The translations under genes were made by a program, and so were the position numbers. DNA of 64,000 nucleotides from Omphiscola glabra (lineage: Eukaryota; Mollusca; Gastropoda; Lymnaeidae), in assembly GCA_964017045.1 (NCBI GenBank), contig OZ024794.1:20401617-20465616 (forward strand), written 5' to 3'. Each line of letters begins with the position of its first letter. Within the stretch, counting starts at the first letter, position 1. Of the stretch, positions 47,301 to 59,300 are shown one piece after another. The notes under the pieces were generated by a model. That model made no database searches. It was not told where the DNA came from and worked only from the letters and a program-made list of their open reading frames with translations.

Positions 47301-50300
47301 ACACCGGATCAGATTTGGTGTTGATGTAATGTGTTATGACACAACTTCAGCATTCTCACGTCACCAGCCATTCTTCTATCGCGTGAAAACAATTTTATGA
47401 TGACGTCATATAATCTACTTCTTTGAAACTGCCACTGGCTGGATTAATTTTCGAACATAATTTCATACTAGGACGTAAGAGGCTACATTTGTTTTGTGTA
47501 CATCGGGTCCGGGTATTTTGAGAACATTTTCGGTGGGTCAAAGTGTTACCAAAAAAAAAGGGGAGTTAACTTCTCATTTTCTATTATATGCAAAGAGATC
47601 TACTGCCCTGTGACGTGGTGTGAGTGTGAGTCCATTGCCTTCGTCTACCATTTGCTTCAAAAAGTAAAACACGGGTTGGAAAAGGCAGTTGCCGGATCCC
47701 GGGACAGTGATGACGTTGGACAAAAATCCCCGCCGACATGAAGATACTGTCGTTCCTTTTTTAACAAAGACTTACGAAACAACAGTCGCAGTGTAACAAA
47801 ACAACAGTCGCAGTGTAACAAAACAACAGTCGCAGTGTAACAAAACAACAGTCGCAGTGTAACAAAACAACAGTCGCAGTGTAACGAAACAACAGTCGCA
47901 GTGTAACAAAACAACAGTCGAAGTGTAACAAAACAACAGTCGCAGTGTAACGAAACAACAGTCGCCGAGTAACAAAAATAGCAATACCTTCCTGTACCAG
48001 GTTAGGAAAAGATTCCGAGGCGCAACACATGCCAGAAGTAAAAGAATGGCCCATGGCTCAATTCTGAATGGTGTGCAGTCCCAGAAAAAGAGATGTGAAG
48101 AAAAAAACAGTGCCTTTTTAAAAGAAAATCCTTTCTAAAGAAAAAAAAAACACCACTATTTATCGGAGTTCAGTCGTTACGCATGAAGCTCGCTGCCTGA
48201 CAGACGTCTTGTTCACTCAGTACTATTCATATAAAAAATAATAGTGTGGGCGGGCAGTTTTGAAGAGGAATCAGGAGGCGCCAGAAGCAATTTATACGTA
48301 TGTAGAAGATATTATTCTGTATAATAATTGCTTGTTTATGTAACAGTCTATACCAGGGCTCTCAAACTCATATTATCCGGGGGACCACATCAAGTATTCC
48401 ACACAAAAACTATTGCGCGGTGCGTAACATTGTAATGGCGTCATATCCTTTGTGAGAAAGTAAATTTCCGGGGATCTAAAGTAAAAACACTCAGCTAATA
48501 AATGCTATGACTATATTGAGCTTCTGGTAAACTAAGACGAAAAAAGAATGAAATAAAAAATGGGGCGATTCCCACTAGTGATTTGAAAACGTGTTCCAAC
48601 AGAAGGCAGAAGCAAGAGTTGTTGATGAATTATTGATTCCAAGGGAAATGCTATTGTGGGGAGACTGAATTTCATTGCGGGAAAGGCCTTTTTGACTAAC
48701 CCTATTTTGAAACTATTGAAAGTGACCAGGTTGACAGGCTCGGAATTTCCCTCACTCGAACACACTAGCGGCAATTTTAATGTGTGATTCTTTGATACTT
48801 TGTCAGATTTTTGCTACGATTCACACACGTTATGGTTGTGCATTACCCACCAACTGACTTTTAAAACTTTTTATATAATGTATATACAATATGCTAAATG
48901 TGTTTTCTCAAACCCGCCTTTTTGGTCATGTTTGTCTCATAAAATACTACAAAATAAAAACTTTTAGTCCAATTTTAAAACGGGTTTTACCATTATATTT
49001 AATGTCCAAACCTATACAAACATTAAAAAAAAATCAGAATTAGACTTGTTGGTGAGATTCGACTGAAACCGTCACGGAGGGTGACATTACCGACAAGAGA
49101 ATGGGGAAAACCCGCGGGCCGCACACTAAACTTTGCTGTAAGATATCGGGTCGAAAAATATCGCATTGCAGGCCGTAAATGGCCCGCGGGCCGCGAGTTT
49201 GATACCCCTGATCTATAGAATGTAATTTTTCCAAAATTAGATATGCAATTAATATCATGAATAAACAGCCCCTAAAAACAACGTTGTTTTTTTTTTTATA
49301 AATCCTTTATTAAATGTAATACCGAGCAATTTTTGGTGGGGGGGGGGGGAGGGTGGAGCTGAAAATTTGACAAAACATGCATACAAGGAATGCTAATTAT
49401 AAGAATACCAATTAGTGCCCCCCCCCCCCCCAAACAAGGCTCCAACCGCACATTTATTTTCACGCCCCTGAACTATATCCACCCGGCTGTTTACGCCGCT
49501 GATTTATATGACAAACTATTTCAGAAAAACAAAAGAAAATATTACGCACCAAACGCACTTGCGATATTTTTAAAAAGAATCTCATTTAGCGCAGTTATCA
49601 GACCGGGGATTTTATTTGGTGAAATCAGTGTCATCATATTTCCTTCATCGTCTCCTTGAAAAACTTAGCTTTGGTGGTTGCTATTGGGGGTAGACCTGAA
49701 AATTTGAAAGAATGTGTTGTCATCGGCAACGAGACTACGAGCCAAGTTTCAGCTCGATAGGTTGACGAGAAGTGGGTTTGTTAGCCGTCCGAAGATTTTG
49801 CCAGGGACGAAAAAAAGAAAAGTTAATACCAAGGATTTAAAAGTATCATCTATTCCGGGTCGGCCTCTGCATTCACTCCTGATTGGCCGTAGAATAGCCC
49901 ACTATTTTAAGACTTCTATTCTCACATAAGTATGAAGGTGAAGGTCAAGCAACTCACAACGGCCCCTTGCAGTTACTTACCTTGCTTTTTGTTCGAACAC
50001 AGCATGGCGAGCAAGCCTTACAAAAATATCGGATGGCCTTGTACAGCCAGAACAGTAAAATGAAGGGATACACACACAGCACCAGGGGCGCAGGCAAAAA
50101 TGGACGCCTTTGGTTGTTGAGGACCAGGCGAAAAAATTGATACTTCCAAATCTCCACGGATTTCTCGTATGTACTTGACAGGGTCACGCTGGGAGTTGAA
50201 AGGTCAAAGTTAGCTGGACAGGTTTATGTGCGCTGGCTTTTTGGGGGCATATGTTCTGGTTAGTAGTGAGTTGTAAACTGTTGTAGTGAGTTGTAAACAG

Positions 50301-53300
50301 TTGTAGTGAGTTGTAAACAGTTGTAGTAAGTTGTAAACAGTTGTAGTGAGTTGTAAACAGTTGTAGTGAGTTGTAAACAGTTGTAGTGAGTTGTAAACAG
50401 TTGTAGTGAGTTGTAAACAGTTGTAGTGAGTTGTAAACAGTTGTAGTGAGTTGTAATCAGTACAGTAATGATTAGATTTATTCAAGGGTTCTCGGCAGAA
50501 AGTACGTATATTCATTAAAAAATTCTACAAACATCATCCTGAAAGTCTGATGTCATATTTATATCTCAATGATGATATAATATCTCGAAATGTATTGTAT
50601 GAATTAACGTCATAATGTTGCCATATATTTCCACGAATGAACTCGCAAGATATCGCTCAGATAGTACTAAGTAGTAGTATTACAATAATATTTTGTACAC
50701 CGTATTTTTAACGTGCATGTGACGTACATTGTGTTGGTTTTCGACAGATAGTCCTAGAAATTTCTTATTCCCGGCACCATTGCCAAATCTTTTTTTTAGT
50801 TTTTTTTTCACCAGATAGAGTAGAACCACGGTACTCGCCCTTGTCATTTTAAATAATAAATATCTTTATAGTTAGAAAGTTATTATTTCAAGCCGCCTAA
50901 TGTGATATTAGTTATAGATCTCTCGTTTTCCCGCCATCTTACGGACTACATATCAGGAAAGGACACATTAAATATACGATTTTACAACCTTTCTTTGCTC
51001 TAAAATATCTTAAACGAAAGTAGCTCTTTCTGAACCCTCGCTCCCTGGGCCATGCCGAGGAAAAGTGGCGCCAGGGGCGAAGCCTGAATATTGCGCCCAC
51101 CAATATATAGAAGAAAGTGCCACCGGGGCTGACAAAGTTAAAAAAATATATAATTTTGTCGACCCTTGTCTTTGAGAAGTACACAACGTTTTATCGTGTA
51201 CTTCACTATACAAGTCCGATGTTGATGCCCCCCCCCCCCTGATTTTGGCCCCGGGCCGACTGCATCCATCGCACGGCCCTGCCTCCACCCGCACATTATG
51301 GCAGTCTTCTTAGCGATTCCAATAGTGTGGTTGACACCTGTAACCACCCTGACCTTGTAACGGCGAAGATGAGTGTGTTGTAGACCAGCTTGGTGCTGAA
51401 GATGTACTGTAACACCACCAAGTAACTCCCCAGACTGTGATAGGGACACGTCTCGAGTCTCTCTCGCACCGTGCCTGTGGGATCGGAACAAGGTTTGGGC
51501 AATTTCGGGAAATGTTAAAAATGTGCGTGCACAACAAAGAGCTCATCAGCTTGGGAGTGGTAGCCGGCAGTAATCGTACATAATAACTGTTGATAAAACT
51601 TGTTTAGCATTGAGATGGGTTGGGGTAACGAGGTTTTGGGTAATGGGGTTGGGGTAATGTGGTTGGGATAATGTGGTTTGGGATAACGGGGTTGTGGGTA
51701 ATGGGGTTTGGGGTAATGTGATTGGAGTAATTGGCTTTGTGATAATGGGGTTGTGGGTATTGTGGTTGTGGGTAATGGGGTTGGGGTGATGGGGGTTTTG
51801 GGTAAGAATCAAAGTAACCATCTAAATCGTCTATACCAGCAAGCTTTCAAACATCTGACATCTCAGACTAGATATGTCATTGAATCAAGTGTGGACAGAG
51901 GATCTCTGACTAGATATGTCATTGAATCAAGTGTGGACAGAGGTCCTAGACAGGATATGTCATTGAATCAAGTGTGGAAAGAGGATCTCTGACTAGATAT
52001 GTCATTGAATCAAGTGTGGACAGAGGTCCTAGACAGGATATGTCATTGAATCGAGTGTGGAAAGAGGATCTCTGACTAGATATGTCATTGAATCAAGTGT
52101 GGACAGAGGTCCTAGACAGGAAATGTCATTGAATCAAGTGTGGACAGAGGTCCTAGACAGGATATGTCATTGAATCAAGTGTGGACAGAGGTCCTAGACA
52201 GGATATGTCATTGAATCAAGTGTGGACAGAGGTCCTAGACAGGATATGTCATTGAATCAAGTGTGGACAGAGGTCCTAGACAGGATATGTCATTGAATCA
52301 AGTGTGGAAAGAGGATCTCTGACTAGATATGTCATTGAATCAAGTTTGGACAGAGTTCCTAGACAGGATATGTCATTGAATCAAGTGTGGACAGAGGTCC
52401 TAGACAGGATATGTCATTGAATCAAGTGTGGACAGAGGATCTCTGACTAGATATGTCATTGAATCCAGTGTGGACAGAGGTCCAAGACAGGATATGTCAA
52501 TGAATCAAGTGTGGACAGAGGATCTCTGACTAGATATGTCATTGAATACAGTGTGGACAGAGGTCCTAGACAGGATATGTCATTGAATCCAGTGTGGACA
52601 GAGGATCTCTGACTAGATATGTCATTGAATCCAGTGTGGACAGAGGTCCTAGACAGCATATGTCATTGAATCAAGTGTGGACAGAGGTTCTAGACAGGAT
52701 ATGTCATTGAATCAAGTGTGGACAGAGGTCCTAGACTCCAGTGGAAATTAGATAATGATATTTCAAATGTATTTTGTTTGGGGGGGGGGGCGCAGATCTA
52801 AATACTTGATCGAATAATTGTCATTGATTTAGTTAGAATAAGTCCAGAGGCTTCTATGTCAGCTTGTAAGTCAGCTTGTCAGTCAGCTTGAAGGTCAGCT
52901 TGAAGGTCAGCTTGAAGGTCAGCTTGAAGGTCAGCTTGAAGGTCAGCTTGTAAGTCAGCTTGTCAGTCGGCTTCCAGGTCAGCTTGTCAGTCGGTTTCCA
53001 GGGCAGCTTGTAAGTCAGCTTGTAGGTCAGCTTGTAAGTCAGCTTGTAGGTCACCTTGAAAGTCAGCTTGTAAGTCAGCTTGTCAGTCAGCTTGTCAGTC
53101 TGCTTCCAGATCAGCTTGTCAGTCAACTTGTCAGTCAGCTTGAAGGTCAGCTTGAAGGTCAGCGTGTAAGTCAGCTTGTAAGTCAGCTTGTCAGTCAGCT
53201 TGTCAGTCAGCTTGTAAGTCAGCTTGTCAGTCGGCTTCCAGGTCAGCTTGTCAGTCGGCTTCCAGGTCAGCTTGTAGGTCAGTTTGTAGGTCAGCTTGTA

Positions 53301-56300
53301 GGTCAGCTTGTAGGTCAGCTTGTCGTTCATAGTGCTAACATTTAACAGTTATTTAATTTAAAATAAACCATTATGGAAAATGTGGACTCTAAATTAATCG
53401 GGTAGAAATCTAATGACCAATGAATGAGCAGTGAGCTAACACATTTCCCCAGGGATAACTAATGACCAATGAATGAGCAGTGAGCTAACACATTTCCCCA
53501 GGGATAACTAATGACCAATGAATGAGCAGTGAGCTAACACATTTCCCCAGGGATAATAGACGTCATAGACTTAATAAAATCATTTGTGTTAAGTGTTGGC
53601 TTGTATAACTCAGCTCAACACAAGATTTTTAATTGCAATGACAAGCCATTATCGTGGTGACAGTAACGTAATGACAGTAAGGTGACGACAGTAATGTAAT
53701 GACAGTAATGTAGGGTGACCAAACGTCTCGTAAAGAAGGGATCGTACCCGGTGTCCCGAAAAAGTATCTCGTGACGCCTAAATGTCCCGTTTCTAAAACC
53801 AAACACATTTTCAAATCACTAGAACTTCATAATTTACAATATAACTTCAAGTAATATTTCGGCTAGCTGTGTAGCCAGTGCCAGTAGTGATGTGGGCTCG
53901 CGTGATGGCCGCGCTGTTCCCCTCTCCACCACTCTGCTAATGCTGCGTAAGCGACAGTGTCCCTGCCATAGATCTTATATGTATAGCGAAAGAAACAAGA
54001 TGAAACTGGAGACCCTTTCTGCCATCCTGCAGGTTTTCTACAATTTCGAAATGGACTCTTCTAGTTTTGACAGTTTTATATTAGATAAAATATCCTCAAT
54101 TTAAATCCTAGACTAGAGAAATTTAATTTGTTGTGTTGTATTATGTTGTTAAGTATATATAAATAAATAGGTATTCACTGCAAAATTATTGTTTTCGATT
54201 ATAATATGCCTCATTTATGATATGCCTCATTTATGATATGCCTCAGAGTTTAAATTAAATTGATAAAGTGAAGGTAAATTTTAAAAGATTTCTAGTTCTC
54301 AAAATCGTTCAAATGAACATATTTCAATAAACAGTTTCCGGCGGAGGCCCCCCGGACCTCTCTTTAGCTGGAGGTTATCCCCCCCAAACAACTCTCATTG
54401 GGTGTGTCCCGTTTTTTTTTCAGTTCATGATTTGGTCACCCTAGAGCATGGGTTGGGAACCTTTTAGTCTGAGAGAGCCATGAACACCCCATATTTTGAA
54501 AAGTAATTCTGTGAGAGCCATACACTATGTTTAAAACTCAAAATTCAAGTATTCTGTATTTTAGGTCAGCGGAGTTTATCTCCTAATGTTGAACTGCAGT
54601 AAACTTTAGCTCATTTGTAGAATGAAATATTGATATGCAATTAATATGTAGATCAAAGGAGTCTAAAGAAAAAAAAAATTTATAATCTAACATTTGTCTG
54701 CGAGCCAGATGCAGCCATCAATAGAGCCACATCTGGTTCGCGAGCCATAGGTTCCCAACCCCTGCCCTAGAGTAATGTGATGGCAGTAATGTGACGACAG
54801 TTATGTGATGACATTAATGTGATGACATTAATGTGATGATAGTAATGTGATGACAGTGATGTTATGACAGTGATGGGATCTAACGGTTTTAAATTAAATT
54901 CACATTGAACATATAACTCACCAGGAATCTCACTAGCTGTAAATCAGAATGAGAAATAAAAGTACCTAATGAGGTTGTGTAATTCTATAAACATTATCGT
55001 GGTGATAGCTTGTTTATAATTAATGTACAGCGTTAAAGATGAAGGGAACATTCTTGTAGACGGCCTGCTGGGTTGCGTAAGCGACCGCGTCCTCGAAGAA
55101 ATTCGGGGGCGTCCACATGGGGTTTTGCCTCTTCGCGGCGTGGCGGACTAGTAGGGGGGACTTGTCCACCCGAAGCTAAAAAACCCCGGCCAAACGCATG
55201 ACTCCCAACGCAACGGGAGCTGCCACTAACATGATTACTAGTTGCTGTTAATGGGTATGAGGCTTGGGTGGCCCTCAAAAACCCATGCCGATGATTTTAA
55301 CTACGCGGCCGTGAGAAAGCCGCCCCTAGGCAACCGTTTCGTCCCGCCACTACCAACGTCCCGACCGAAAGACTCCCTGGGCGGTGGGGGTTGGTAACGC
55401 AACACCAAACCACCGGAGTGGAAGCAAAGCCGTCCTGACCCACAGAGAGTTAACTGCGGACGCTTTAAACGCAGCGTCCTCGGTCGACCGGGCCTCCTCT
55501 AGGTCAAGGGGGAGGTTCCCGGCGCCCTCCCGCACGGGCTGGAGTCGGGTTAAGTCCTTCAGTGCTCTGGTTTGTGTGGGGGAGCGCCGGGGGGGGGCAT
55601 TAAGAGCTCACGCTCGACGGCCCACCGATTCCATCTCTTATGCGACATTTGTAGACGGCCTGTGCCCCAGACGGGTTAACGGGCATAAGTAAGAAAGTAA
55701 CTGAAGCATTGACACAACTGTCAAATCTGGGATGAACATGTATCATTTAAAGCAGCATCCTCAACCTGTGGGTCACGACCCCTTTGGTGGTCGCAAGACC
55801 CTTTCCCAAGGGGTCGCCTAAGACCATCTGAAAACACATATTCTCTACAGTTATCAAGTAGCCATGAAAATAATTTTGTGGCTGGGGGTCGCCACAAACA
55901 TAAAGGAACTGTGTTAAAGGGTCGCGGCTTTAGGAAGGCTGAGAACCACTTATTTCAAGAGTTACTTTGTTTTAATTCATTATTCTATCATTTTTTAATT
56001 ATATAAAAGTATACAACTATATTTTGGTAAATCTCTTCAAGAAATGCTGAGTTGTTCTATAACTTATTAATGTACCTGACAAATAATCTCCCTTGTCCAC
56101 GTCATTGTTACTACTTCGTGTTTAACAACGTTAACTCGGCAGGGTTCAAGGTCATGTGAGGGGGGAGGGGGAGGGGGAAGGGGGCGGGAAGTTGAGGGAC
56201 CTCAACTTAAGATCCCTCCCCGAAACTAATGTGTATTTTTTCTTAGGAAAGACAACGCAACGTGTATTACGAGCTCCGGTTAAAACATGTATTAAGCGCA

Positions 56301-59300
56301 TCATGGTCCAACGTACAACACACAAATGAGTTCAAATGTTTGCCATACTAGTACAGTGAGCAGCACGGCGGGTGATGATCTCTCCCTGATATACCTGCCG
56401 CACAGATGGCATATCTACAGGGACTGTCCTGCTGGCAGGCTTCCGGGAACGTTGTTCCTGGTGGGGAAAAAGTACAGGAACTCCGTTCCCTTGCGCACAC
56501 GTAAGGCTCGAGTCCTGTTTGCTGCACACAGCTACCACTATCTTAGTCGTGACGTGACCGCAAGTGTGACGTCATTGATTCTACATTAGCTTCCCCACCG
56601 CCAGGGACTCTCACACTCTCACAAGGGAGCACACTGTATTATGTCTGTTCATCCCAGAGCTTCTCAACTCGTGTGGTTCAATTGGAATGACTAAACTAAA
56701 GAGCCGTTACTGTTGTCAGGTTGACCAGGTGAGGGATCATCTCATCAGATTGCATAACTACAGCAATGGCCGAGGGCTGTGTGTGACCGTAAACAGACTT
56801 ACCTTGGCAACCAAACTGAGTGGAGTAGTTGTACAGACAGTTACACGGGTCATCTGAAATTCGACATAAAGTGTGTTACCTATGGAGTATAGTTCAACAG
56901 ATAATTACGTGGGTCTACATGAAACGTGACGCATGGCTTGTTACATGTTGAGTCACTATAAAAACAATGACATGGGTCATCTGTCAATCGCTAAATAGGG
57001 ATTAGGTATACCAGCGGTTCTCAACCTGTTGGTCGCGACCCCTTTGGGGGTGTCGAACGACTCTTTCACAGGGGTCCCCTAAGACCACGGGAAAACACGC
57101 ATACTCTACAGTTATGAAGTAGCAACGAACATAATTGTGTGGTTGGGTGGTCGCCACAACACGAGGAACTGTATTAATGGGTCACGGCATTAGAAAGTTT
57201 GAGAACCGCTGAGTTATACAAATTGAAGTCATGACAGTCATTTAAGACATAACATATTACTAGTTATAACTCCACTTTTTGGATGCTTTACACTTTACAC
57301 GGATATGCCATTTCTTGGATTGTGGATTCGTGATTTAAGTAGTTTTTTTTTTTTTTTTTGAAGTCCTGTATTTAAACGCAGCGGTTAACAATAATCAGTC
57401 GTAATTCCCGATACTTGGACTCTTTTCTGCCCGCCCCCACCCTTTTTTTCCCCAATAGCCACAAGTATGGGGATATACTATATTTTAATTTCACAACGTT
57501 TTACTTTTAATACAGGGGGAAATTCTAATGACGAGTCAGAGTTGTTTATTTACAAAGTCGTAAAGGGATTACGGGTTCACTTACTGCTGCGTACATCCTC
57601 GATGTCCGTCATGAACAGGGCGAAGATGCCCCTACGTATGGCTTTGTACAACGGGTTCACTTACTGCTGCGTACATCCTCGATGTCCGTCATGAACAGGG
57701 CGAAGATGCCCCGACGTATGGCTTTGTAAAACGGGTTCACTTACTGCTGCGTACATCCTCGATGTCCGTCATGAACAGGGCGAAGATGCCCCTACGTATG
57801 GCTTTGTAAAACGGGTTCACTTACTGCTGCGTACATCCTCAATGTCTGTCATGAACAGGGCGAAGATGCCCCGACGTATGGCTTTGTAAAAGGCCGGCCA
57901 GCCCAATGGGAATGCTGGGTACACCACGGCGTGGATGGAGATGGCCCCAGATATGAACGTCATGCTCCACATTTTCAGCCAGATGATAAGGTCCTGTTTC
58001 ATCTAATGACACAGATCAAGAGGGAGGAGTTCAGAGGAGAGAGGATGGAGGGGAGGATGGAGGGTATTAGTGGAAGGACACGGAGGGGAGGATGGAGGGT
58101 ATTAGTGGAGGGACACGGAGGGGAGGACAGAGGGGATCAGTTGAGGGACACGGAGGGGAGGATGGGGGAGCTTAGTGGAGGAATACGGAGGGGGTGGAGG
58201 GAATAGTGGAGGGGTGGAGGGAATATTGGAGGGACACGGAGGGGGATGGAGCGGAAAGCGGAGGGAAATGGAGGGGAGGCTGGAGGAAGAAATTAAAAAT
58301 CGGGGTAGGCTAGGGTCGGGACTACTTCACAACGGGGATCGGATCGCCTCCTGGGGTCACAGTTCGAATATATATATATCTTTTACCTATCACAAGGGCC
58401 CGGTCACCTTAAAGCCTCGCCAAGTGGCAGTCGACCATGATTGCCCTACCGTCATTTTTAGCCCCCTCACTGGGACCTTCTTTGGATCAGTCGTTAAAGA
58501 GTCGATGCAATCTTGGTCACACACAAAATACCCATGGCTTGTATATGTGTTAATTATTAATTGTACCCATTATCTCAACACTAACTCGTATAACTCATAT
58601 CTCAGCCACAACACACCTCCCGAACCCCCCCCCCCCCCCCCCAACAATCGGGCTTACCATGACGGTGATATTGACCAGCATTGGACCAAACACTGGAGAC
58701 ACGGGGAAGAAGAAGCCCATGGCGTAGTAGCAGAAGAAGATCAGGCTAAAGCTCAGAAGGATTTTCACAGTGGCGTACGGCAGTTCTTGTGGGTGCAGAA
58801 AGCGGAACCACACCATGATGGTCAGCGTGTAGGACACGGCTATAATAGTTCTTATGTTGCTGCCAATAGCCAACTCGGTACAATGCTGCAAAAATGGAAT
58901 CAAGAGGTTCTATATTTCCCAGTCTTACATTTCGGGATACTTAGTCGGCATAATTCCGAATCGCTCTGTATTGGTAAATCCAAAAATTGCTAAAAAAAAT
59001 TAATCCATTCAATGCGTAATATAGCATGGATACAAGCGTTATAAAAGTATTTAATCAATCAATCAATCAATCAATGTTTCATAAAACCACGGCTTTTTAC
59101 TAAGATAAATTATACAACCCAGGGCGGGGAGGGAGGAAGGAGTTAACATCTAAATATAGATTCTCTGAAATAATGTGCGAAAGAAATGTAACGATGGCTG
59201 TGTTTGTATGCGTGTGAGACAGAGTGAATGAGTAAGTGCGTGTGTATTTTTTGTCCACATGTGCTTTTTCAATGCGTGTGACGTCACGTCCACCTGCCAG

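Noticed and set aside
47999..48060. Possible linker exon of the channel (minus, CCASESFPNLVQ)
   Set aside because: Has a donor-like gtacag but no good acceptor or family match, and exons 10 and 11 already join in phase without it.
52854..53330. 158-codon KLTYKLTD repeat frame
   Set aside because: Translated 12-bp minisatellite; codon use is dictated by the repeat.
55350..55692. Open frames in the GC-rich 55-kb block as genes
   Set aside because: Both strands are open because of GC-rich composition; the block looks like a mobile-element insert.
58175..58993. 272-codon plus-strand frame
   Set aside because: Antisense to TRPM2-like exon 6 and partly over the purine-rich repeat; the minus-strand exon has splice sites and family similarity.
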